DNA from: Sphingobacterium sp. SGG-5
GTDB taxonomy: Bacteria > Bacteroidota > Bacteroidia > Sphingobacteriales > Sphingobacteriaceae
Direction: 5' to 3'
Assembly (NCBI RefSeq): GCF_011043525.1
Contig: NZ_JAAKGO010000006.1
Span: 310,001-374,000 of the forward strand
DNA length: 64,000 nt
The position numbers and the translations under genes were made by a program. The notes below the pieces were generated by a model, which was not told where the DNA came from, did not search any database, and worked only from the letters and a program-made list of their open reading frames with translations. Position 1 is the first letter of the stretch. Every line of letters begins with the position of its first letter. Shown in pieces: positions 9,244 to 17,317 of the stretch.

Positions 9244-10468
9244 GTTGCCCGCTTTTTATGAAGAAGTCAGCAGAGAGCTATGGGAAATCCTCGCTTTTTG
9301 GAGCAAAGAAACTTTAGATAGGCAACATGGAGGTTTTATCGGTCGGATAGACTATAATCAGGTAAAATACCCAACTGCTGATAGAGGTGCGGTACTTCAG
9401 GCTCGGATATTGTGGACATTTGCTACTGCATATCGTCTGTATGGACGTGAAGAAGATCGGCCTATAGCAATCAGGGCTTATGAATATCTCAAAAACCACT
9501 TTATCGATGCCGAATATGGAGGGATCTATTGGACAGTGGATTATTTGGGTCAGCCTGTAAATACTAAAAAACAGGTTTACGCTTTGGCGTTTGGTATATA
9601 CGCACTTGCTGCGTACAGTAGCAGTCACCAAAGTAAAGAAGCGTTACAGTTGGCCGTGGACGTCTATCGACAGATTGAGCAACATGCCTTTGATCCGATC
9701 GATAATGGCTATTTTGAAGCTTTTGACAGACAATGGCAATTGCTGGAGGACTTTCGATTGAGTGATAAAGATGCCAATGAGGCTAAGACTATGAATACTC
9801 ATCTTCATATACTTGAGGCGTATTCTGCTTTATATACAATTTGGCCGGACAAAGACCTCTTGAGACGTATCCAAAATCTATTAAGTCTTTTTGACGATAA
9901 GATTCTAAATAAAGAAAAAACTCACCTCAATCTGTTTTTTGATCAATATTGGCATGTCAGAGGGAACATTATTTCATACGGACACGATATTGAAGCATCG
10001 TGGTTATTATTGGAAGCTGCCAGAAATACCGGAAATACATACGAGATAGCAAAGTTCAAGCGCATTGCGTTAAGCCTCGCTCATGCATCTCTGCAAGGAG
10101 TGGATTCTGCTGGAGCGTTATTATACGAGCACGATTGCGAAACAGATAATATTGTTGCAGAGCGTCATTGGTGGGTTCAGGCGGAGTGTCTGGTTGGTTT
10201 TTTCCAGGCTTATCAACTCAGTAAACAGCAGCGTTTTTTAGATGTTGTATTCAGGAACTGGAGTTTTGTCCAACAGTATATTAAAGATCGGCAACACGGC
10301 GAATGGCATTGGGGAATTTCTGAAAAAGGGTCTGTGATGCGAGAGGATAAAATCGGACCGTGGAAATGTCCGTACCACAACGCCCGTGCATGTATGGAAC
10401 TTATACAGCGGATTAACCTTTGCTATAATCTTCCTTCTTCGGAAACATCAAAGAAGCTATCACACTAA
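9224..10468 (+). CDS. Cellobiose 2-epimerase (AGE superfamily)
   Basis: 414 residues, ATG at 9224, overlapping the GH130 gene by 20 bases (translational coupling). Sequence features of the N-acylglucosamine 2-epimerase/cellobiose 2-epimerase (alpha/alpha)6 barrel: GGFIGRID near residue 36, NTHLHILEAY with His195, GHDIEASW with His254, RHWWVQAE at 314-321, and CPYHNARAC with His385. The spacing His195-254-385 (59 and 131 residues) matches, from memory, the three catalytic histidines of the characterised Rhodothermus marinus enzyme. Role: epimerise mannobiose to mannosyl-glucose, the substrate of the upstream phosphorylase. Its 3' end overlaps the converging terC gene by 56 bases. Confidence 0.92.
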   Translation: MKHINNRLPAFYEEVSRELWEILAFWSKETLDRQHGGFIGRIDYNQVKYPTADRGAVLQARILWTFATAYRLYGREEDRPIAIRAYEYLKNHFIDAEYGGIYWTVDYLGQPVNTKKQVYALAFGIYALAAYSSSHQSKEALQLAVDVYRQIEQHAFDPIDNGYFEAFDRQWQLLEDFRLSDKDANEAKTMNTHLHILEAYSALYTIWPDKDLLRRIQNLLSLFDDKILNKEKTHLNLFFDQYWHVRGNIISYGHDIEASWLLLEAARNTGNTYEIAKFKRIALSLAHASLQGVDSAGALLYEHDCETDNIVAERHWWVQAECLVGFFQAYQLSKQQRFLDVVFRNWSFVQQYIKDRQHGEWHWGISEKGSVMREDKIGPWKCPYHNARACMELIQRINLCYNLPSSETSKKLSH

Positions 10469-11468
10469 TGGCTAAAATACTGAGAATGATAATCAGTGAA
10501 TGGGAAGTGGTGAACCCCCATTCCTTGAGCCAGCTGTGAAGGAGCATTTTTGCACCGATAAACACGAGTAGAAATGCTAATCCGACTTTGAGATAATGGA
10601 ATTTATGGATAATATTTACCAATAGGAAAAACATAGAGCGCAAGCCTAAAATTGCAAAAATATTCGAGAAAAATACGATATACGGGTCTTGTGTTACGGA
10701 GAATATTGCCGGTATAGAATCCACCGCAAAGATTAAGTCCGTAAACTCAATAACGAGTAAGACAAGAAAAAGAGGTGTCATATACTTCACGCCATTTTCG
10801 ACATGAAAAAATTTTCCTCCATCTAATTTTGGTGTTACTTTAAAATATCGTGAAGCGAATTTTACCACTTTATGATTCTGTGGGTCGACCTCTTCTTCTT
10901 GATTCCGATTGATATACATCGTAATTCCAGTGTACACTAAGAATGCTCCGAAAACGTATAAGATCCAACCAAACTTGGCAATCAGCGCAGCACCTAAGAA
11001 GATAAAAATACACCGTAGGATTATAGCGCCCAATATTCCCCAAACAAGCACTTTGTGGTAATATTTTTCCGGGATACCAAAGGAGGAAAAGAGTAAGACC
11101 ATAACAAAAATATTATCTACCGATAAAGCATACTCAACAACGTAACCCGTAAGGTATTCTAGCGTTAGGTTTTTACTATATATATGTAAACTGCTTTCTA
11201 AATCAAGCGTGTTAATCTTAATATTGTGGTGGTGCTTGGCGATAATCTCTTGCAGGCTTGCCATATCATGTATGTTATGAAGCTCATAGCCCCAATAATA
11301 CAATACCAAACCAAAAGCAAGTGCAAACGCGACCCAGATAGCAGACATGATAGCGGCAGCCTTCAGAGATATAGGTTTGTCACTTTTGCTAAATAGCCCC
11401 AAATCTATGGCAAGCATGAGGATGATAAAAACAATAAATCCCCCAAAAAACATTATTTCGTGACTCAT
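10413..11468 (-). CDS. terC: TerC/Alx-family integral membrane protein
   Basis: 351 residues, almost entirely hydrophobic helices. TerC-family signatures seen: YVVEYALSVDNIFVMVLLF, with the acidic pair in a membrane segment, and VIEFTDLIFAVDSIPAIF. TerC/Alx proteins are metal (manganese or tellurite-related) efflux or membrane-associated metalation proteins; the metal cannot be told from sequence. It lies 3 bases downstream of the polyprenyl synthase gene and so belongs to that operon. The 3' end runs 56 bases into the epimerase gene on the other strand. Confidence 0.92.
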   Translation of the reverse strand: MSHEIMFFGGFIVFIILMLAIDLGLFSKSDKPISLKAAAIMSAIWVAFALAFGLVLYYWGYELHNIHDMASLQEIIAKHHHNIKINTLDLESSLHIYSKNLTLEYLTGYVVEYALSVDNIFVMVLLFSSFGIPEKYYHKVLVWGILGAIILRCIFIFLGAALIAKFGWILYVFGAFLVYTGITMYINRNQEEEVDPQNHKVVKFASRYFKVTPKLDGGKFFHVENGVKYMTPLFLVLLVIEFTDLIFAVDSIPAIFSVTQDPYIVFFSNIFAILGLRSMFFLLVNIIHKFHYLKVGLAFLLVFIGAKMLLHSWLKEWGFTTSHSLIIILSILAISVIASLMFPKKEDYSKG

Positions 11469-11471
11469 ATT

Positions 11472-12443
11472 TTATTTCTTTCTTTCAGTAGTAAATTTGA
11501 CAAGTTGCTGTAAACCTAATTTATATGTACTATCGGCGAATTCATCAAGAATTGAAAACGCCTCTTGTTGATAGTCGTGCATACGTTCTGTTGCATAATC
11601 CAATCCGCCGCTACTTTTTACAAAATCAATAACTTCCTGTACTTTCTTCGGATCCTCATTATGATTTTTGACGATATTGATGTAGTGTCTTTTTTCTTGG
11701 CTTGAGCATTGCCGAAGTGCATATATAAGCGGTAAGGTCATCTTTTTTTCTTTGATATCGTTGCCGAGAGGCTTGCCGACATCATCCGTTCCAAAGTCAA
11801 ACAGATCGTCTTTAATTTGGAAAGCAACACCTACCTTTTCACCAAAAAGACGCATTTTTTCAATCACGTTTGGATCCGCTTTTACAGAAGTAGCTCCCGA
11901 AGCACAACATGAGGAAATCAAAGTTGCCGTTTTCTTGCGGATAATCTCAAAATACACATCTTCTTTAATATCCAGCTTCCGAGCCTTCTCAATCTGTAAG
12001 AGTTCGCCTTCACTCATTTGTTCTACCGCTTCGGATACGACTTTCAATAGGGCTAATTCGTTACCGTCCACACATATGGAGAGACCTTTGGCAAGCAGGT
12101 AGTCTCCGACCAATACAGCCACCTTGTTTTTCCATAATGCATTGATAGAGAAGAAGCCACGACGCTCGTTTGCATCGTCGACCACGTCGTCGTGAACTAA
12201 AGAAGCTGTGTGAAGCAGTTCTACCAACGCAGCTCCCCGATATGTAGATTCGTTGATGCTACCACATAGTCCGGCAGAAAAAAAGACAAACATGGGACGC
12301 ATCTGTTTGCCTTTTTGTTTATATAGATATTGTGTGATAATGTCCAATAAAGGCACCGAGCTTTGCATAGACTGCTTAAACTTCGTTTGAAAACTTGAAA
12401 GTTCGTGTGCTATGGGCTTTTGTATCTCTTTTAAAGTAAGCAT
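11472..12443 (-). CDS. Trans-polyprenyl diphosphate synthase (class 1 E-isoprenyl)
   Basis: 323 residues. Both aspartate-rich motifs are intact: LVHDDVVDDANERRG (first DDxxD at Asp85-Asp89) and FQIKDDLFDFG (second motif Asp212-Asp216). The KQMRP stretch near residue 46 matches the substrate-binding GxxxRP region. These enzymes extend farnesyl diphosphate with isopentenyl diphosphate; the length and motifs fit the octaprenyl/heptaprenyl synthases that make the menaquinone side chain. Chain length cannot be fixed by eye. It is co-transcribed with terC downstream; DUF3109 lies 62 bases upstream in the same direction. Confidence 0.92.
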   Translation of the reverse strand: MLTLKEIQKPIAHELSSFQTKFKQSMQSSVPLLDIITQYLYKQKGKQMRPMFVFFSAGLCGSINESTYRGAALVELLHTASLVHDDVVDDANERRGFFSINALWKNKVAVLVGDYLLAKGLSICVDGNELALLKVVSEAVEQMSEGELLQIEKARKLDIKEDVYFEIIRKKTATLISSCCASGATSVKADPNVIEKMRLFGEKVGVAFQIKDDLFDFGTDDVGKPLGNDIKEKKMTLPLIYALRQCSSQEKRHYINIVKNHNEDPKKVQEVIDFVKSSGGLDYATERMHDYQQEAFSILDEFADSTYKLGLQQLVKFTTERKK

Positions 12444-12505
12444 GAATGATGTTAATCGCCGATTTTGCGCCGTATTAATATTTGGCTAAATATAACAAAA
12501 ATAGC

Positions 12506-13069
12506 TTACATAGCTTCGACCGTTTTTTCTAAATCCCCATACCATTCTGACCCATATACGCGGATCAAAGGATCCCGTAAAAACTTATAAACAGGTACCT
12601 GAAGTTCCTTTCCAAATAAGCAAGCGTCATGGCATATATGCCACCTGTCATAATGCAGTACATCGAATGCAGGATAATGTGTGGTACGGATAGGATAGAG
12701 GTGACAGGAAATAGGTTTTTTCCAATCGATTTCACCGAGTTCATAGGCTTTTTCAATGGCACATTTTGTGATTCCATTTTCCCAGGTTACATACGCACAT
12801 TCTTTGTTCCCCTCAACACATGGCGTTGTCAGGTCGCCATCCTGATCGATGACGTGCGTGCCATATTCTTCGATCGTATCAATACCCTTTTGTGTCATAT
12901 AGGGTTTTACTTTGGGATATATATCCTTTAGTATTTCCGTCTCTCTGATATCCAAAGGAGCCCCTGCATCCCCTTCTATACAGCATGCTCCCTTACATTT
13001 GGATAAGTTACAGACAAAATCATTACTGATGATATCCTCGTGCACCAAAACATTACCTACCTCAATCAT
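12506..13069 (-). CDS. DUF3109 family cysteine-rich protein (YkgJ-like)
   Basis: 187 residues, soluble, no signal peptide. Many ordered cysteines are seen: an N-terminal CNLSKCKGACC cluster, then PCVEGNKEC, a Cys in GITKCAIEKAYE, SCHLYPIR, and ICHDAC near the end. This pattern fits DUF3109 and resembles the zinc/iron-chelating YkgJ fold, so metal binding is likely but the biochemical role is unknown. The start at 13069 is an ATG. The gene begins 5 bases after the DUF3108 gene ends and is probably translationally linked to it. Confidence 0.85.
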   Translation of the reverse strand: MIEVGNVLVHEDIISNDFVCNLSKCKGACCIEGDAGAPLDIRETEILKDIYPKVKPYMTQKGIDTIEEYGTHVIDQDGDLTTPCVEGNKECAYVTWENGITKCAIEKAYELGEIDWKKPISCHLYPIRTTHYPAFDVLHYDRWHICHDACLFGKELQVPVYKFLRDPLIRVYGSEWYGDLEKTVEAM

Positions 13070-13074
13070 TATTG

Positions 13075-13866
13075 CTATTTGGAATAACTAACTTTTTTAC
13101 CGAGCTCATATTTTAACCCCTCAGCTTTTGCAAGCTCTAATGTCACCGAGCCGATTAATATTTCGACGTGAGCCCGGACAGGTATGCGATTCCCATCGTT
13201 CGTCACCCAAAGGTATAAACGGCTGTCTTTTCTAAAGATACGTCCGGGTTTGATTTCAGGACTAAGTTTGATACATTCTATCGTGCCCAGGCTCGTTTTA
13301 ATCTTTTCCACGCCTATGTATTCGATACCTAGCTGCGCAATTTCATCATTTAGAAAGTACGTTAATTTAAAGCCATCTCCCGGCTTTAAGGACGAAAAAT
13401 CTAAATTGCGGGCGAAATAATATGCGGAAAGCAGATCAAAAGTCTGAGTCACAGGGCTGCTGAATGTGCCTGCCTGCCCTTTTACACTTTTATTTTTGCT
13501 ATCAAAAGTGGCGTATTCCCTGCGCGTATAACTTCCTTCCCGAATATCTTCGATATACAAATAGGGTAGATATGTACTGGCAGAGATGTATGAATCATAT
13601 TTATTTTTTACCGTATAAAACACGGAGAAAAAACTGGAAGTCTGACCATAGGCACTCAGGTGATACGTTGGCTGGCTAAATTGGAGCTTGGATTTATTAA
13701 CAGAAAGTACGCCGTTGGCCGCAGACATGCTCCCATACTTGAGCCGATAGGTTAGCTTTTCTCCTTCCTTAAAAGTCGGTTCTTTAAGATAAGGTAAATT
13801 TTGCGTATGGCCATAACCTCCCCAGCTAAATAATACCGTAAGTAATACAATGTAAAATGTTTTCAT
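13075..13866 (-). CDS. DUF3108 domain-containing exported protein
   Basis: 263 residues with a cleavable signal peptide (MKTFYIVLLTVLFSWGGYG..., cleavage around residue 20). The rest is rich in beta strands. Features of DUF3108 seen: EGEKLTYRLKYGSMSAANGVLSV near the start of the mature protein, the central DLLSAYYFARNLDF, and YLWVTNDGNRIPVRAHVEI near the C-terminus. The family is periplasmic, of unknown function, and its fold recalls lipocalin/LolA-type barrels. It lies 30 bases downstream of the DUF2480 gene in a likely three-gene unit with DUF3109. Confidence 0.85.
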   Translation of the reverse strand: MKTFYIVLLTVLFSWGGYGHTQNLPYLKEPTFKEGEKLTYRLKYGSMSAANGVLSVNKSKLQFSQPTYHLSAYGQTSSFFSVFYTVKNKYDSYISASTYLPYLYIEDIREGSYTRREYATFDSKNKSVKGQAGTFSSPVTQTFDLLSAYYFARNLDFSSLKPGDGFKLTYFLNDEIAQLGIEYIGVEKIKTSLGTIECIKLSPEIKPGRIFRKDSRLYLWVTNDGNRIPVRAHVEILIGSVTLELAKAEGLKYELGKKVSYSK

Positions 13867-13896
13867 ATCAATAGGACAGATACCGCGCTTAATAGT

Positions 13897-14412
13897 TTAA
13901 CTTTTTCTCTTATATACAGGGACCGTAGAGCAAGGCTCTCCATACATGATGCTCTTTACTATTGGGGTCAGTTTGCTGGTAAATAATACAAAGGCGCTTT
14001 CGGGAACGTGAATGTCACCACATCCTTTTACCACGACCCGCTGATCGGCGTATTGTTCATAGTCCATTTCGTCAATTGTTTTCAGAAACAGATCGCGGTA
14101 AACCTCCTCTTTCGTTCCAAAACTAATTTTGTAGGCATAGGGGGCTAACCTATTGGCTAAAATCATATAAGCCCAGGTGGGTACGATGGCATCTGTGGAA
14201 CACATAATGGCTACTACTTTTTCCTGATATTGACTCCAATCATGGTTTTTGACAAACTCGCGAAAGTCCTTCTCCTTCAATATCAAACCATGAAAGAGAT
14301 TATCTTTGATATCATACGCTATAATATCCTGCGTAGGGGCAAAATTTGCCAGGTCTATTGTTAACAGTCCACTTTGAGCTACTTTATTGACTATATTATC
14401 TTGAATATCCAT
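13897..14412 (-). CDS. DUF2480 family protein
   Basis: 171 residues from the ATG at 14412. A longer frame starting at 14445 would begin inside the terminator hairpin of the upstream gene, so it is rejected. The N-terminus MDIQDNIVNKVAQSGLLTIDL and the internal VAIMCSTDAIVPTWAYMIL and VVKGCGDIHVPESAFVLF motifs are typical of DUF2480, a Bacteroidota-restricted cytoplasmic family. In many relatives it accompanies genes for Fe-S cluster assembly; no such genes are here. Function unknown. Confidence 0.82.
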   Translation of the reverse strand: MDIQDNIVNKVAQSGLLTIDLANFAPTQDIIAYDIKDNLFHGLILKEKDFREFVKNHDWSQYQEKVVAIMCSTDAIVPTWAYMILANRLAPYAYKISFGTKEEVYRDLFLKTIDEMDYEQYADQRVVVKGCGDIHVPESAFVLFTSKLTPIVKSIMYGEPCSTVPVYKRKS

Positions 14413-14422
14413 ATTGCTAAAC

Positions 14423-14452
14423 AAAAAAGCTGGGCTTGCATACAAACCCAGC
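14423..14452 (-). terminator. Rho-independent terminator downstream of the ppiD/surA-like gene
   Basis: Read on the minus strand: stem GCTGGGTTTG, loop TATG, stem CAAGCCCAGC (ten pairs, one of them G-U), followed at once by TTTTTT. It lies 22 bases past the stop of the isomerase gene and just upstream of the DUF2480 start, so it separates those two transcription units. Confidence 0.88.
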
Positions 14453-14473
14453 CCTAAAAATAGCTATAAAATC

Positions 14474-16579
14474 TTAATAAAATCTAATGCGATTGTCATC
14501 AATATCCGCGTTGTTCTGCAGAGCTTGGAAGATAGCACCCCAAGCACGTTGTTCTTTCGAAGTCAACATTTGTTTCTGTTGAGCTTGACGTTCTGAACCA
14601 ACTAATTCTTTCGGATTAACGAAGTTATCGACCTGCACGGCATATACCCCTTGTGCCCCCTCAATAGCTTTTGAAGGCTGCTTCGGCTGTAATCCAAAAA
14701 CGGTACCGACAACAGTACTTTCCAGAGCCAAACCTGGTATTACCGGGTTGGCCAATACCACATTCTCTACTGCGATGGCTGATTTGCCGATTTTTTGAGC
14801 AGCTTGATCGATCGAAGAAGCACCGTTCAATGCATTGTTCATTTTCTCTTTCAACATACGAGCTTTAACCAGGTTTCGTACACCCTGCTCGATATCATTT
14901 TTCACGTGCTCTAAAGGCTGTATACCCTTCGGGCTGATGTTGGCCACTTTTGCAACGATGAAATTGTGGTCCGTCTCATAAATTTTATCGGAGATCTGAT
15001 TCTGATCAGCTTCAAATATCCAACGGAATAATTCGCGTGGTGCATCTTCACCATTTAATGTGTTATCCATAGCTTGGACGCGCTCCGCTTTATTTAAACG
15101 AACAGATTTTTGACTAGCAAATTCTCCAAAATTTGCTGCAGTTACTTCCGAGAAGAATTCATTTGCTTTAGCAAAAGCCGCATCTGTTGTTTCTTTACCC
15201 GCATTGATTACCTTATCGACAATTGCTGCTTTTACAATTTTAGAATTTCCTACTTGCTTTTCTATTCGAATAATATGAATACCGAATTGAGAATTAACAA
15301 CAACCACGTCACCTGGTTTTCCGCCGAAGGCCGCCTCCTCAAACGGTCCGACCATTTGACCTCGTGGGAAAGTGCCCAGATCTCCTCCGTTAGCTTTACT
15401 ACCCGGATCTTGACTAAACTCGACTGCTAGGGCAGCAAAGTTATCTCCCTTTTGAATCAATCCTTTGATCGAGTCTGCTTTAGCTTTAGCTTTTTCTAAT
15501 CCACCTTCAGCAGCTATATTCAACAGAATGTGACTTGCCTTTACGGAATCCGGGCTGAACTTCGTTGCTATTACTTTCGCAATTTCGTAAGCTCCATCGG
15601 AATAGAAAGGACCAACAGTAGTGCCAGCAGGAACATTGAAAATGACAGAGTCTAATGCAGGACTTACTTGACCTTTTCTGACATAGGTAACTGGATGTTT
15701 TGTGTCTGAATTAATAGTTGCAAAAAGCGAGTCGTTGGTTGAAGCTGCTAATTCGGTTTTTAGATTCTGTATAGCAGCGAGTGTGGCTGCGGTATCTCGC
15801 GCCGAAGGGCTTGCGTCAAATAAGACATATTCAACGGCACGCGTTTCTTCCGTATTTTTAAAGGAGCTTTTATGCTTATTGTAATATTCTTTATAATCTG
15901 AATCCGTCAATTTAATTTCCGAATCTTTCACGGACGAATAGTCGAGCAGGAGATACTTGAAATTTGCAAGTTTATTTTTAGCTGTATACTCGTCTTCTAC
16001 CTCCAATGCAGTCACGTAAACTGCGTTTTTCAATAAGTTTGAATATTTTTCGGTTAGTCTTTGCGAGCGGATACTCTCCAGTAGCGTTTCCCATTGACCA
16101 GCAACTTCACTTCCTCCGTTTTTAGCTTCGTTGATAATTTGATTCAAAAAGTTGCGGTCAAATTGACCTGTCTGTGGGTTTGTGAAATTTTGAAGAATTT
16201 GCGGCGAGGGGTTAGGGCCAGTTATTAAGTCATTGAACTCTTGCTTACCTACCGTTAATCCGATCTTATCAATTTCCTCATCGATCAGCGTCTTTGAGAT
16301 AAATTGATTCCAAACTTGCTGAATAGCAAAGTTTTTAAGTTGCGGCGTTTCGCCACCGCCCATTTGCTGTTGGTACATCATGGACATTTGTTCGACCTGT
16401 TGGTTGAACAAATTGTAATCTATACCCTCTCCGTTCACGTTACCTACCTGATTTTGTTTTTTTGCCCAAAAAGGTGTACCGGACTGAATAATATCACCCA
16501 ATAAAAAAGCAACAATTGCTAAACCGATGACGAAAATCACTAATCCCGCGCGGTTACGCAAACTACCCATTATACCCAT
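14474..16579 (-). CDS. PpiD/SurA-like membrane-anchored periplasmic peptidyl-prolyl isomerase
   Basis: 701 residues. One N-terminal transmembrane anchor (residues ~11-31, AGLVIFVIGLAIVAFLLGDI) is followed by a SurA_N-type chaperone segment (~35-200) and a single parvulin domain at ~347-442 (KASHILLNI, then GGDLGTFPRGQMVGPFEEAAF and FGIHIIRIEKQ). The C-terminal third is a further chaperone-like helical region. Organisation matches PpiD, which assists folding of proteins emerging into the periplasm, including outer-membrane proteins. Starts at Met1 and Met4 are both possible. It has its own upstream spacer (142 bases) and a strong terminator, so it is probably monocistronic. Confidence 0.9.
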   Translation of the reverse strand: MGIMGSLRNRAGLVIFVIGLAIVAFLLGDIIQSGTPFWAKKQNQVGNVNGEGIDYNLFNQQVEQMSMMYQQQMGGGETPQLKNFAIQQVWNQFISKTLIDEEIDKIGLTVGKQEFNDLITGPNPSPQILQNFTNPQTGQFDRNFLNQIINEAKNGGSEVAGQWETLLESIRSQRLTEKYSNLLKNAVYVTALEVEDEYTAKNKLANFKYLLLDYSSVKDSEIKLTDSDYKEYYNKHKSSFKNTEETRAVEYVLFDASPSARDTAATLAAIQNLKTELAASTNDSLFATINSDTKHPVTYVRKGQVSPALDSVIFNVPAGTTVGPFYSDGAYEIAKVIATKFSPDSVKASHILLNIAAEGGLEKAKAKADSIKGLIQKGDNFAALAVEFSQDPGSKANGGDLGTFPRGQMVGPFEEAAFGGKPGDVVVVNSQFGIHIIRIEKQVGNSKIVKAAIVDKVINAGKETTDAAFAKANEFFSEVTAANFGEFASQKSVRLNKAERVQAMDNTLNGEDAPRELFRWIFEADQNQISDKIYETDHNFIVAKVANISPKGIQPLEHVKNDIEQGVRNLVKARMLKEKMNNALNGASSIDQAAQKIGKSAIAVENVVLANPVIPGLALESTVVGTVFGLQPKQPSKAIEGAQGVYAVQVDNFVNPKELVGSERQAQQKQMLTSKEQRAWGAIFQALQNNADIDDNRIRFY

Positions 16580-16721
16580 ATTCTCGAATTGTGTTTATTT
16601 ATTTTTTAGTTATTTAGATTGTCTCGTTTTTAAACAAGGCGCAAGATACGACTTTTATAAAAAAAAATCTAAAAATTTGTAATTTTGCAAAACTTTATTT
16701 TCAAAAGCGACAACACGTTAT

Positions 16722-17315
16722 TTATGGACCGAATGCAGGTACTTGACCACTATCAGGAATTGTAAATCCCGTCATGCTCTCTCCACGAATATTTTCAAAA
16801 TTCACATCGGATCGAAAAGAGGTTGCCTGAATATTTCCTCTTGAGTCTTTAAATTCCATAAAGATGGGCACGGAATTGTAATATTCTTTTTTGTTTTCAT
16901 CATAAAACAGTTCTTCTGTTTTGATAACCGATCCGTCGGCCATAGTGATTACCACATTTTTTCGAAATTCCGTTATTCCCAAGGTACTTCGTTGTACACC
17001 GTAGTCAGATTTTATACGTTGGGTTTCGTTACCATCTTTGTCAAAAAATATAATCTGAAGACCTTTTTGAAATTCATAATTGCCCGTGCTATCGTGGTAA
17101 ATACGTAGCTCCGGGCCGGTCAATTCGGCTTTGACGACTGCTGAGTCGCTGTATATCACTCTGACATCTTTTGAGATGTCCACAGCTTCCTCTTTCTGGA
17201 TGTTCTCAATTTCGTTGATATCCTTTAGGTCATTTTCGCAACTGCAAAACAGGATCATTCCCAATAAGGCGGAAAATAAAAATGGTATTTGGCCGACTTG
17301 ATTTAAGGTGAACAT
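16722..17315 (-). CDS. lptC: LptC-like LPS-export periplasmic protein, apparently a lipoprotein
   Basis: 197 residues from the ATG at 17315, two bases after the stop of the upstream barrel gene. A longer frame from 17345 would overlap that gene and delay the signal peptide. The hydrophobic N-terminus ends in LFCSCEND, giving a lipobox with Cys24 or Cys26. The body is a beta-jellyroll of LptC type: YSDSAVVKAELTGPELRIYH, FFDKDGNETQRIKSDYGV, and MADGSVIKTEELFYDENKKEYYNS. LptC passes lipopolysaccharide from LptBFG to LptA. Family assignment rests on these strand repeats and on context; lipid anchoring replaces the transmembrane helix seen in E. coli LptC. Confidence 0.85.
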   Translation of the reverse strand: MFTLNQVGQIPFLFSALLGMILFCSCENDLKDINEIENIQKEEAVDISKDVRVIYSDSAVVKAELTGPELRIYHDSTGNYEFQKGLQIIFFDKDGNETQRIKSDYGVQRSTLGITEFRKNVVITMADGSVIKTEELFYDENKKEYYNSVPIFMEFKDSRGNIQATSFRSDVNFENIRGESMTGFTIPDSGQVPAFGP

Positions 17316-17317
17316 AC

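Noticed and set aside
14412..14445. Upstream extension of the DUF2480 protein (MYASPAFLFSN...)
   Set aside because: Its start would lie inside the terminator hairpin at 14423-14452, and family members start at the MDIQDN-type residue.
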